Source: Phoebastria nigripes (taxonomy: Eukaryota; Chordata; Aves; Procellariiformes; Diomedeidae). From it: a stretch of DNA of 64,000 bases. The stretch is from the NCBI GenBank assembly GCA_035582835.1, contig JAYKAV010002519.1, positions 310,001-374,000 on the forward strand. Reading direction: 5' to 3'. The stretch's first letter is position 1. Every line of letters starts with the position of its first letter. The translations under genes were made by a program, and so were the position numbers. This document shows, one piece after another, positions 36,301-48,075 of the stretch. The notes beneath the pieces were generated by a model. That model had not been told where the DNA came from and searched no databases. It worked only from the letters and a program-made list of their open reading frames with translations.

Positions 36301-38814
36301 AGAAAGAAGTTGTTCACTAAAAGTTCCAGAATTCAACAAAAACTTCAACACTGCATTTCAGAAACCTGTCTGCCTAAGATTAGGTCGATATCCAAAAAAT
36401 GTGTTACGCATAAGTGAAATAGCTCTACATTTTTCCCCTTTGTTTTTGTTGTGGGAAAGAAGGTGGGTGGAGAACAGTTGGAGCTCACAGAACATATGTT
36501 GTTTCTTGCTATGTAGTGCAGCAGGAAACGTTAATTAAGAAAACCAAAAAAATGTTAACAGCATCATCTAAAGTTTTGTTGTTCGGCTTTTTCACAGTAT
36601 ATTATCATGCTACACTGGGCAAAAAGTTTCAACATGTTCTATTCAGGCTGCTAGAAACCCTCTCCCACTTGGCCATGAAAAGGGCAATGTGGTCATCTTA
36701 CCACCCTTGGGCTGAGCCTTCACCAAAGCTCTGACTTGGACAATGAGACACTAGGAGCTAAAGCAGCCAAACAGATTAAGTCATGGCACTTTCAGAAATG
36801 CTTTGTAGAGTATGTTAACCACAAACTATGAGCTATACCACTGGCTGCAGATCAAGTAATTTGTGGCCTACCTGTGAGACCAACTGCAGGGCTGGCAAGG
36901 AGGGAGCTGTGGGGCTGCTGTGGTCCAGCTCACCGCCTCCTTGCCTCCACTTTCTACACTGAGCTTGCCCAAGCTGTTTCAGTGTGCTAACTGCTGGAAA
37001 AGTATCTGCCTCCCCTTTTTTTCTGCCATCTTAGTTTTTTTCAGCACAGGGTTGTAGCCTAGTCAAATGGAGGTGATTGCTGGTGGCGGGCAGGAGTGAA
37101 GGCAGTCCTCAGACTGCTCTGACTGCCCCGAGAGGACTCCCTGGTTAAGCTTCAGTCCAGTATCAGGCAGTTAGCTGTATCAGGGCTTGAGGATGTACCT
37201 TCCAAACTTTTTTTCATCAGTACTGCTAATTAGAGACCCTCCCCTTCCTGGCCTTTCCTGCTTTTTCCCCCTTCTTAAGTTGTCACATCAGGTGTGCTGG
37301 TACAAACAGTCTGTGCAGCTTTGCCCACACCAGACCATGGTTAAAAATAGCCCCCAAAGTCCCAGGTTTTTCAGTCTGGTTTTATAGGATAAAGTTATAT
37401 GAATATCAGATTTTGACAGTCCTCCCACTGTCCCAGCCTGCTACTTTTCATTTCCAAGAGATAGTTTAGGTCATCTATTTTACAGTCTAGCTCCAAAGAA
37501 CTGCTGCTCTGCACAATTCAGGGCAAGCTGTGAGCTTCAGCAATAGGGCAAGACCCAACAAAAAGGAGCAAGGGAGGACTGGGGTGACTTACACCAGCCT
37601 TGTGTCAAAGGCAATGTAATGTTGAACACTGCTGTTCATGCAGGCTCATTTCCTACGTCAGTTGAAACTAATATCAATAATGGAGAACTTAAGTAACCGA
37701 GGTAAGGATCCACCTTCCCTTCTACCAGTTTCGTTGCAGAGCAGTCATCGCTGGTGAGGGGCGTGTGAAGTTAAACACTAAGAATATGGTATCCTAAACT
37801 TATAAACAAGGTTTTCCTAGGCTTGCCTCTTGGAGCTTTCAGGCACTTTAAGCTTTAGATAGAAGCTGGGACAGGGGTTTCAGCATCTAAATTTTGGGCA
37901 TAAGGTCCTTAAGGGTTCCTCAAGGATCATTTAAGTACTTCAGTCTCTCTGCCTCTCTGCATCTCTGCATCTCATTTAATAGGAAATACACTTTTTCTTG
38001 ACAACACCTATGTGTAGGAAGGAGAGAATAATAATTAGTCCTGGTCAAACATTTGATGTGAGAACAGTATTCTTTCACNTTATGTTGATTCATGGAAGTC
38101 CAAATGTTTTATGGAAACATATTCATTTTAGTGAAGAATTTTAACAAACTGTTGAAACTTTTTTAGATAGCATTGAAATATTTCATTCTGACAAGGTCAA
38201 GGTACTTTCCTCTGACTTTTGCATTTTGACCTTAATGTTGTTATGTATAATTAATATGAATATAAATAAAAGCTGATGTGTTAAAATCAAAGGGAAGTAC
38301 TACCTTGCATCAAAGAAGTGCTTTATTCTTATCAAAGTGAAGCATGACCATAAAGCCTTTTGAGATTTCTGAAATCACGCAGAGGGAAATTTTGTTGATC
38401 AGAAAACATTTACTTGTATTCCTACTTTTCTTTCTGCTCAGTCAAAACAAAATGTCAGAATGTTGTAGTTTCTCCCTGACTGCAAATTCTGCTGTTATTT
38501 TAATATGGCTAGATGTGATGCAGACAGTGGGCTCCACAGGCAAATAAAGCAATGATGTAGTAGGTGTGGTTTCTGTGGACATATTGTGGATGTGTAGACA
38601 AGCTGCTTCTTCAAAACTTGTGGCAAGGCAGTTTGCCTTCTGGGCATACAATGAAGATTACTCTTCTGCCTCTTTTTTACATGGTTCCACGATTTGAAGT
38701 ATCCTCCATTACAGCCTGATGCAACCAGTTACACAAAGGTATAAAATAAGGAGAAAAGGAGCATCAGATGGAGTGGCTTCTGCAGGAGAAGAGGTCAATT
38801 GGATAAGGACTCAT
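33307..38814. other. unassigned DNA, AT-rich with a GC-richer part near 36.9-37.2 kb
   Basis: No transposon recognised. A moderately GC-richer stretch lies at about 36,880-37,150. Short TCTCTGC repeats occur near 37,947-37,975. The only long ORF is at 36,065-36,538 (listed separately). Confidence 0.6.
36065..36538 (+). other. 157-codon ORF, unidentified, probably chance
   Basis: This is the longest open frame outside CR1. It starts with ATG right after an in-frame TAG; the -3 base is T, a poor initiation context. The translation shows no signal peptide, repeat, known domain or motif I recognise. It includes a Gly run from a G homopolymer near 36,260-36,267. No flanking splice pattern or poly(A) signal stands out. 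A frame this long is uncommon but possible by chance in a 64-kb window read in six frames. Confidence 0.08.
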
Positions 38815-39265
38815 CAGTTGAAGAAGAACCAGATGATGGGAGGGATACTGCAGAAGTTTATAAAATCATGGCTGGCACAGAGAAGGTATTAGAAAATATT
38901 GGTCGCTGTTCCTCACAATACAAAAAATAGATAATTGATATAGAATATTTTTTCACACACAGCATATTTAGTCTGGGAGTTTGCTGCCATTCAATGCTTT
39001 ATGTAACACAAGTATAAATGGTTTCATAAACGATTAGAAAATGTCTTTCATGGAGGAAGTGTCTGTCAAGAGCTATTAAACACACCCAGGCAAATGCAGG
39101 CTCTTCTCAGATAGGTAAGTTGATAGCTGGAAGCTGAGAGCAAATATTTTGGGAAATGTTGTTCTGCACTTGGCTTGTTCTTACTCTCTTCATAAGCACC
39201 TGCTACTACATGCCTGAAGATTATATGGACTTTTGGTTGCTTTCAGTATGGTTCTTCTAATATTC
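38815..39265 (+). mobile_element. CR1: ancient CR1-type LINE 3' fragment, plus strand
   Basis: This diverged copy follows the order of an old amniote CR1 family. A block ending in TTTATAAAATCATGG with GGCACAGAGAAGG comes first (about 38,860-38,888). The TTTTTTCACACACAGCATA region follows (about 38,947-38,965), then AGTATAAATGGTTTCATAAACGATTAGA (about 39,011-39,038 region) and TTCATGGAGGAAGTGTCTGTCAAG (about 39,048-39,071 region). The end resembles the family's CAGTATGG-TTCTT tail (about 39,246-39,262). Many indels and substitutions mean it is much older than the other CR1 copies here. The family-level match is from memory of turtle/crocodile-type CR1 elements. Confidence 0.7.
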
Positions 39266-40284
39266 AGTGGGAATAAAGTTCTTTAATACAGAAGATAAAT
39301 CTTCAGTGTACCTATGATCACTGGACAGCCTGCATATATTTCAGAACCTCTCTGGCAAACATGAATGGTTGATGTTACTTTGGAAAACAAAATACTATCA
39401 GCTTGTCTGTGTGTACCAATGATGAAACAGGAGTGACAACTCTGTGTGTGAAGAAAAGGTTCCCTTCTTTTTCCTTGCTTGTTCTTAGCTAAATGACTGC
39501 TTCCCTTTGTGCATCAAAGCAATCACAGGTGTCTTTTTTAAAAGTATGCTGTTAAATGCATGAAGTTATCGGATATCGGGATGGAAAACTCTCCCTTTTA
39601 GAAGCCACATGTACCTGTGTCTACTGAAATTAAAAGAACAAAATCTTTCAGCAGAGACTTTTGTTGATAATTGTAGAGAAATTAGACATGCAGAGTTCAG
39701 TGGGCAGTTCACTGAAACTGCAAAAACGTCCCTTTTCCTCAGGTTACAGCTGGTACAGTGCGAAGTTAGGAAAAGACCCTCTTGAATGCACCATGCTGTG
39801 CCAATTATCATAGTTCTTCTAACGCTGTTGCAAGTGATATAATTAGCAGTGCTAGCAAGGGCATTGTCTATGAGGTCAGTTTAAACATATTGTGGCTGTT
39901 GTAATTACCACCATACTTCGCTGAAAATTAAGCTCCTTGTAGTGTCTTCTGCCCCCCTATTCATCATGTCTTCCTTCTTCTTTCCAAATCTGCAAATATG
40001 AGCTCTCTAGTGAGTACGTGTACTGTTTGCATTTCTGTAAAGCTAAAATCAAGACCTTCTGCCTATTTTCTCTTCCCTCTTTGTACAGGGGACTGAATTT
40101 TAAAGCTACTAACAGGGCATTTTAGTTAGTAGGAACAATGGCTACAGAGAATGAGGAAAATGGCCTCATCATTGGAGCTAAAACTTCTTAGAAAGAGTGG
40201 AAAATATCTCCTGGGTTGAGGAACCCTGTAACCAATCCTGTTCAGAAAAGTGATAACATGCCTCTGAAAACCAATGAAGCTGGC
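39266..40284. other. unassigned AT-rich DNA
   Basis: Lies between two old CR1 fragments of opposite orientation. Nothing else recognised. Confidence 0.6.
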
Positions 40285-40400
40285 TGTTCTCATTACTTCA
40301 TTGGGAAGGTTATTCTATAATCTCACTTGTTTTAAGGTACAGGAAAGCCTTCTAATTTTCAGCCTAGTTTTATTCAAGTAACAACCATTTCTTTTTTAAA
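40285..40400 (-). mobile_element. possible ancient CR1 3' fragment, minus strand
   Basis: The order of blocks (CATTGGGAAGGTTATTCTATAAT, then AGGAAAGCCTTCTAATTTTCAGCCTAG, then AACAACCATTT) parallels the complement of the CR1 C-terminal coding region seen at 23,110-23,210. There, GGGCAACCTGTGCCAGTG, CTTCTTCCTTATATCTAGTCTA and AAAGCCATT occur in the same order. It is highly diverged, so the call is tentative. Confidence 0.45.
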
Positions 40401-40519
40401 TAAGAAGCAACTGGACCTCCATAGAGGGCAGAGTGGCAGTGCCAACAATTTCACTGAAAAGGTACACTTTTATGGCAAGGGGTTATTATAAAATCTTGTA
40501 TACACTGTTTTTCTGTTTT

Positions 40520-40561
40520 CTTACTGTTTTTTTTTTGTTTTGTTTTGTTTTGGTCAAAGTT

Positions 40562-40602
<41 letters not shown>
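40520..40602 (+). repeat. TTTTG repeat and 39-base poly(T) tract
   Basis: T-rich DNA with a few TTTTG units (about 40,528-40,553) is followed by 39 T in a row (40,564-40,602). On the minus strand this is a poly(A), but I see no retroposed body or target-site duplication. Confidence 0.9.
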
Positions 40603-40604
<2 letters not shown>

Positions 40605-43600
40605 TATTTTTCTTTTACCATTTATTGGAAAGCCAGGAATAAGCTATTACATTATGACCTTTCTGTAGTATTTTCCATTGGGACATTAATGGTAGGTTAT
40701 TTATCATTTTGCTGGGAAGGAATAGATTTCCTGTCTCTTCTCTTGGGGAAACCTTGCTTTCACTTGTTTCATTGACTAAATGTGCTCATTATTTAGTCTC
40801 AAGTGGATGCCTGGGGTGTAGCCCCTGTAATGATTAAGTTTTCCTGGTAAATCAACACTATGGCAAATGTTTATGGTACTTAAATATGTCTCACAGTTCA
40901 TTTATTTTTCTGTCCTCTCTTGGTTAACTTCAAACCTGCTTTTTCTATATCCACTGGTGACATCTCAGCTGTAGCTTTCACGATGAATTGTCATTGTTGT
41001 GTTTTTATTATCATAAGCACCCAGGACAGAGAAGCCCTTTAATGAATAATTTCCTAAGGGTAACTTTCACATGTTACTCGTCTTTCTATCATGAGCTTTA
41101 CAGGTTTTGCAATGAAGCTAGTTATTTAAAATCTTGCACAGTGCAAAAAAAATCTTTCACACTCTTCCCATATTCCTATCACATACACATTCACACACAA
41201 TATGCATAGAGTATTATTCTAGCATTCAGATCCACCGTTCCCAAGTACATAGCTATCTAATTCCTGTGCAAAACTCCTTTAAAAAGCTGGGCCTCATCCC
41301 TTCCCTGGAGCCAACCTACATTTTTAGTCATATAAATTATTAGTTTGATTTAATGATGCAATTATTTTTAATAATTTAATGAATAATGTAATTATTATCC
41401 ATCTTGCGGTATAGTAGTATGCCTTCTAAATTCCCAGTTATCCTCCTGGTTAGGGATTAATTGTGGCCAATAGTGGATTAGCTATAAAGACCTTTACTGG
41501 AAATGACTTTATAAAGACAAATCTTGATTTAACTTCCCTGCCCTTTTTCTAGTACTTTCCACCTCAGACTGACATTCAGTATTCATCTTTCTAAATTAGA
41601 GCCAAAATGACCAGTCTCTCCTGCCTGTCAGCATGACTCAGCAACAGCGTGTAGGCTCCCAGATGTACAGTGCAAGCTTTCCATGACATAAGTATATGGC
41701 AATGACTGTATTGATAAATAACAGGTCCTGGAAATGAGCTTGCGTATGAAATCCACAATTATCTGCACTTTTTAATTTTTAGCTCCCTCTCTCACTGTAT
41801 TTTGGACCACTCTACCTACTTCATTACAGGATGAATCTGTTACAGACGGGACAAGCCTGCAAGGCTCGTGCATACCAGCTCACATATTCCACTTGGCTTT
41901 GAGGCCAGAAATCAGCCCCTGGAACTCTCCTATTCAGCATTACAGATAAAGCACAGGTGACTGTAGGTACACACAATAATATTTTCAAGGATTCTTAAAG
42001 AGTAACAAACAAAGAAACAGTGTTAGAAGGCAACAGAGTAAAACAAATGTAGAGAAAATAGTTTTTCTTTGTCATTTTTCAATTGAAACTCAAGCTACAG
42101 ATTCTTTATTGTTGCATAAAATGTTAAGAGGTTTTGAAAGACTGAGACTGTAAGAACTGTAATAAGCTACTAAATAATGTTACAGGAACACAGAACAGAA
42201 ATGTTCTATTCTCCCTTTTCCACATGAAAAGAATAAAGAGAAACTAATTTGAAGGGGAAAATTTAAAACTAATAAATATACAACTAAACAATGGAATTAA
42301 CTGTTGCAGCATGGCACTCTGATCAATATTTATTGCTAATTGTGATAGAAAAATGGGTAATGATGTGTAGGAAAAAAATTTTCTTGCAAAAGTTTATTTT
42401 TAATTGTTCGGTGGTTAATTCATGAAAATTTTGGATTTGGGCCAACATATCCTTGGTTTTTATATTTTCAAAACACCAAGATGTTTTAGAAATGGAGACA
42501 CTGGGCAAGATCAAATCTCAGATTAAAATTTTTATTGCTGGACCTAAATCCTTCCCTAAGAGTATAGAAAGAAAAAGTATCAAGCACTTTCAAGCATAAC
42601 CTGCCTTTTTACTAGCAAAGGCTATGATTTTTTTTTTCTACAAGGGTAAGCTTCATTGTTTCTTTGTTTTCCTATAACAATTGCAGCTTTCTTCCAAAAA
42701 AAGCAGTGGATTCTGACCAGTATTGGATTCAGATACAGAGATAAACTCAGTCCCAATCTGAAGGTAGAGGGCAGGAAATGAAGTTGTGTAACCATGATAG
42801 GACAGCCATGCTGGAGAACCAAGATATGTCCCTCCTCAGCCCTGTAAATTATAACTGACATGTCAGGAAGGAATAATGATCAGTCTCATCCCAGATGGCA
42901 ATTTCTGTATTTTCACTTACAGTTAGTAGATAAAAATATTTCAAAGGATTAGATAGAAGCATGGATACCATCTGGATCTCCATCAGTTGAAGCTGACCTG
43001 AGCTGACACTACCATCATATGAAGACATCCCACCTCTGTGCTGGCCCCTTCTCTGTACTGGTCCTAATAGTTACAGCCATGTGGCAAAGTGAATCGGGGC
43101 TTGATCCTGGCAAAATTAACCCAGAGAGGAAAAATGTTTACTTTTTAGCCTGGGTCAAATCCATGATCATTTTGCATCCCATAAGAGTCAAGGCAGAAGT
43201 TCCATTTTCGTTGGGAGAGAAACCAAGTTAACCTGACTGTGAAACCACAGCTTAAGTAGCAGAAGGTTATATTGGTCATCAAGCCTTGAAACTGATTGAA
43301 ATGTGAAGTTAAAATATCTATATATAGTCAGAGTACAATGTCTTAATATTACTATCTTATGAGGGAGGGATCTCATGCTTTCCTCTGGAAAAAAAAAAAA
43401 AAAGATTGTTGCCCTTTTTAAAGAATATAGATTGTCTGGCATCTCTCAAGCAATTTGTGTTTAGGATATGAGATTCTCAAATCCTATTACATAACTGATT
43501 CCCCAGACTTCTGTGGTTTTGGGGTACAGTGAGACAGTGTACCTAGCATGAAAAGTAATCTTCATAGAAGCTTCTGAGCACAGGGTGTGCTCTGGTCAGG

Positions 43601-46600
43601 TAAGCCTAGGCAAATTGATGCAACTCTACAGCCAAGAAACATAATTGATCTAATTGCAGTTGTACAGCATAGATAACTTGATTAATCCAGAGCCATTTTT
43701 AAAATTATTCTAGGATATAAAATGTTTGCCAAATAGGTTGCAAATATTTTTAGTGCAAAATTGTTAATACTAGCACCAGGTTTTCTTTCTTGTAGAACTT
43801 AACACTTGATTCAGTATAAATCCAGGTATTCACCAAAGAGCTAAACATACTATAATCATTAATCAGAGAAAAAATCAGTTACTAGTGGATAAATCAACTT
43901 CATAACTTACAGGTAGAATATGCTAATACATCTTCATCAATGGCTGAAATGTAATACAGGTTTTCTCCAGTATTTCTTAATAATTATGTGCCATTCTAAA
44001 ACAAGAAATATATTTAACAAGCAGTAAGATTTTTTGAACATGCTGCCAATATACACATTAAAGAAACTCCTTAGCGATTTATGAAGAGCAGCATGAAGTG
44101 GGGAATAAATGGATGTTCAAGCAATCACATAATTGTAGCAATAATTAGGAGGAAGGTTTGCAATATAAAGTAGTTTTAGTAGAAAAGACCTTTTTCCAGA
44201 GTTGTTCTGCCTACTTTACAAATTTATTTTGCGTAAATTTGAATGGTGATGAAAATATTTGAAATCTCTTTTGCCCATTGAAGACACTAATTTCTGAGAT
44301 GTCTTCGTTTTGAAAGGTTTTACAATACCCTGTAATTTCTATATATTGTTCTCTCCACCAGCCTTGTTACTTACCAATATTCCTAAAGAGAATTTGCCAC
44401 CTTCTGCATAAAACACTACAGGAGTTGACAGTCTAATGAAAAGGCCTTACTGACTAAAGCATGTGCCATTATTTTTCCCTTTAAGTTATGAACAGAGTAC
44501 TTAGCAAAGGGTGAAGTCCAGTAATGGATTTAGGAGCCTACACAGCAGCGTTTGAATCTCCTTGCTCTTAAAACACGGAGGCAGAATGTCATCTAAAACC
44601 CAGAGAGTTAGGCTTTCCCTACAATATATTTTGCATTAAACAGTCATTCCACAAAAAGCAAAACTAAACCTGAAGGAAGAATCTTGAATCTGGGATTTCC
44701 TCCTTTCAAGGGACTAAGCTAAGCAACAAGCTACAGAGTATGCCTTCCTTTGGACTTCCCCTTTCCTAGCCCCATAAGTCTTGCATTAACTGCTGAGGAT
44801 GAAAGACAGGAAGGAGATGAAGACGGTGAACTACTCTATCCTTCAGTCATCATTACCTATTCTTTAATCTGGGAATCAAGTATTCTTCAGGGAGACATGG
44901 GACTGACTTACATCTTTCAGTTCAGGGAGGGCACTGAACCCTGGCATCCAAGCTCCTAAGCAAAAGCTCTTTCTCATATATAACTAGGTAAAAGTGGCTA
45001 GCATTTAGCTACTAGCATATTAAAAATAATCTGCCTATATGACAGCCTGCAGAAAAATAATCAGCCCCTGATGCATATAGGTGTAAAGCCTTCAGCTGTC
45101 AGATGGAGTTTTGCTTGCTTATGTTACAGTTTAATGTGATTACTTTTGTCCTTAACATGCAGTTAAAGGGATGATGACTGTAGACCATGTTTTTGAACAG
45201 ATTATTTTGCCATTAAGCTTTAAAAAAGGTAGAGATTACTCAAACACCGTAAGCCTATTATTTTTTACACAGTTTTAAAAAGAGCCAGGAGTACATTGGT
45301 CTGAGAAAAGCAACAAAAATTCAACCTTTTTATAACAGATTTCTTTGGTGTCAGATTTGATTTGATTGAAAGTCAAATACTTTCCTTAAGAATAAGAGGT
45401 TATTTTGAAAAGGTGAAAAGCATAGATTGTGCTCATACCTTCATATATATACAATATATTGTAATTGTCTATTGTTCACAGGAGTGAAGAAAGAGAAATA
45501 TTTTGGTCACACCTGACACATATTTGCTAGTTTACTCGACAGACTTTGCACAGTCCAATAGGGAAATTAAATTTAATGTCATGGGCTGAACAGTAGGTAA
45601 CAAAGAATGTGGGAAATGGCCCTTGTGTTCTTCTCCAGAAAATGTTTAAATATCAAGAGCAACTTCTTGCATGTTAAATGATTTTAGGTAGAATGGGGAA
45701 AAATGGGGTAGAAGATATTACCTTCATTCTGAATTTCCTGGTCCCAGAGTGTTAAGGATAGATGGAGGTGGAGAAGGAGTGAATGGGAGTCTGCCTTTCA
45801 TTTGATCTCTCTGCACCCCTGCCCCAAGTAAATTCCAGGTGGCAAGATAGGAGAGAAAGCTCTGTAACCAACAGCCTGAAAGAAGCAAACTTTTGGCAAG
45901 AGGCAGAATAGGGGACAGAGGGGAACATATGCTGGAGAGGTTGCTTCTTTAGTTGTTTTCTCTGTGAACACAGCTTTTTTAGAACATCATCTGGTAAACA
46001 GATTTGCAACCTACTGGTTAACCGAGTTTGAAGGGAATGTCAGTTACTTTAATCCAGTTTCAGCAAAGCATGCTCTTTTTTTGTCCCCTCAGCAAATAGG
46101 ATTTCTANCTATTAACACCCAGGTATGAGGTAGTCTGAGCCAAATGTCTTTGTTAACTTACTTTACCGTTGTATTTCTTTGTGTAGATTAGATTGTGAAT
46201 AGGAGCATCTGCTCTGGGGACAGGTGTGAGTATATGTTTTGGGTGGGGTAAAACATTACAGACTTTTAAGCTTGGCACATGAGTGATTCACACCATCAAT
46301 AACTATTGAATATGCATTATTTTCTGATATTACTAACATGGTTCAGACTACAAATATAACATGAAGAAAACAAACTGAAACACAACCAAAGTATTGTCAA
46401 CCAGTGTTTACACAGAAACAGATCCAAAAAAAACCCCTGAAGGTCATTCCCAGTGACGTCCATAAAGTTTGGTTTAGATCTTTTGTGATTTGCACCACCT
46501 GAAGGCGAGGTATGCTGACTTACTGCAATATTTAAACACTAAAAAAGTACTCCTGCTTTCTCTGCATTTTCATGTGCTAGGCAAAAAAATTGCAGTTCAT

Positions 46601-46821
46601 GATAGCAAAACATGGAATCAAAACAATTGCTTGTGAAGGTGGACTGGCATTTTTTGCTACCTCTTGTATTATATTATCATCTTTTCAGTTGGATGAACTA
46701 CGTAGGCACAGGAGCAGATAATCTGCAAGCCAGGTTGACCTTCACAGAAGAAGGTGTTATGTCCTAATGCAAAATGAGTTTCACCTTCTCTGCATAGAGA
46801 ACTGAAGAATAATATCTTCTT
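40603..46821. other. unassigned AT-rich DNA
   Basis: About 6.2 kb with no gene or recognised repeat. ORFs are all 85 codons or less. A MAF/AP-1-like TGACTCAGCA occurs at about 41,634, but single sites are uninformative. There is a short A run near 43,388-43,402. Confidence 0.65.
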
Positions 46822-46828
46822 CAAGGGC

Positions 46829-47980
46829 AAGTCCTGCCTGACCAACCTAGTGGCCTTCTATGATGGAGNGACTACATCAGTGGACATNNGAAGGGCTACA
46901 GATGTTGTCTATCTGGACCTCTGTAAGGCCTTTGACACGGTCCCACACAACATCCTTCTCTCTAAACTGGAGAGGTATGGATTTGATGGGTGGACTGGCA
47001 GGTGGGTGAGGAATTGGTTGGATGGTCTCATCCAGAGGGTAGTGGTCAATGGCTCAATGTCCAGATGGAGATCGGTGACGAGTGGCGTCCTGCAGGGGTC
47101 CGTATTGGGACCGGTACTGTTTAATATCTTCATCAATGACATCATAGATGGTGGGATCGAGTGCACCCTCAGCAAGTTTGCAGATGACACCAAGATGAGT
47201 GGTGCAGTCAACACGCCTGAGGGAAGGGATGCCATCCAGAGGGACCTGGACAAGCTGGAGAAGTGGGCCCCTGTGAACCTCATGAGGTTCCACAAGGCCA
47301 AGTGCAAGGTCCTGNACCTGGGTCGGGGCAACCCCCAGTATCAATNCAGGCTNGGGGATGNAGGGATTGAGAGCAGCCCTGCTGAGAAGGACTTGGGGGT
47401 ACTGGTGGATGAAAAGCTGGACGTGAGCCNGCAATGTGCACTCGCAGCCCAGAAGGCCATCCGTACCCTGGGCTGCATCCAAAGAAGCGTGGCCAGCAGG
47501 TTGAGGGAGGTGATTCTGCCCCTCTACTCTGCTCTGGTGAGACNCCACCTGCAGTACTGCATCCAGCTCTGGAGTCCTCAGCACAAGAAAGACATGGACC
47601 TGTTGGAGCAGGTCCAGAGGAGGGTCACAAAAATGATCAGGGGGATGGAATGCCTCTCCTATGAAGAAAGGCTGAGAGAGTTGGGGTTGTTCAGCTTGGA
47701 GAAGAGAAGGCTTCAGGGAGACCTTATTGCAGCCTTTCAGTACCTAAAGGGGGCTTATAAAAAAGATGGTGGCAAACTTTTTAGCAGGGCCTGTTGCGAC
47801 AGGACAAGGGGGAATGTTTTTAAACTAAAAGAGGGTAGATTTAGACTAGATATAAGGAAGAAATTTTTTATACTGAGGGTGGTGAAACACTGGCACAGGT
47901 TGCCCAGAGAGGTGGTAGATGCCCCATCCCTGGAAACATTCAAGATCAGGTTGGAGGGGGCTCTGAGCAACCTGATCTAG
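46829..47980 (+). pseudogene. CR1 ORF2 fragment: reverse transcriptase and C-terminal domain, frame intact
   Basis: The frame is open for over 376 codons to its natural stop; the nominal start at 46,850 is a GTG inside the domain, not a real initiation site. Counted from there, motif A ([11 protein letters not shown]) has the catalytic Asp at residue 23. The next conserved block is at residues 78-91 ([14 protein letters not shown], with Leu 81 where Pro is usual). The catalytic FADD box is at residues 110-113 (47,177-47,188). The C-terminal part holds the LQYC-LWSP, CDRTRGN, GRFRLDIRKKFF and HWHRLPREVVDAPSLE blocks and ends LSNLI. The N-terminal endonuclease, ORF1 and promoter are missing, so the copy cannot move by itself. 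The lack of stops suggests a fairly recent insertion. Several codons contain N. Confidence 0.92.
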
Positions 47981-48051
47981 TTGGAGATGTCCCTGCCCAC
48001 GGCAGGGGGGTTGGACTAGATGACCTTTAAAGGTCCCTTCCAACCCAAACT

Positions 48052-48075
48052 ATTCCATGATTCTATGATTCTATG
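48052..48075 (+). repeat. CR1 3'-terminal octamer tail
   Basis: ATTCCATG followed by two ATTCTATG units. This is the characteristic CR1 terminal repeat and fixes the orientation and the right edge of the element. Confidence 0.95.

Larger units (their letters stand above)
46822..48075 (+). mobile_element. CR1: CR1 LINE, 5'-truncated, best-preserved copy
   Basis: About 1.25 kb, starting inside ORF2 just before the reverse transcriptase domain, continuing through an intact ORF2 end (stop TAG at 47,978), a 3' UTR of about 70 bp and three ATTCTATG-type tail units (48,052-48,075). The 5' end at about 46,822 is an abrupt truncation. It is closely related to the minus-strand copy at 22,961-23,611. 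Nine of the window's roughly 43 ambiguous bases fall inside this element. Confidence 0.98.

Noticed and set aside
46909..47584. Minus-strand ORFs of 140 and 176 codons
   Set aside because: Antisense shadows of the CR1 ORF2 on the plus strand.
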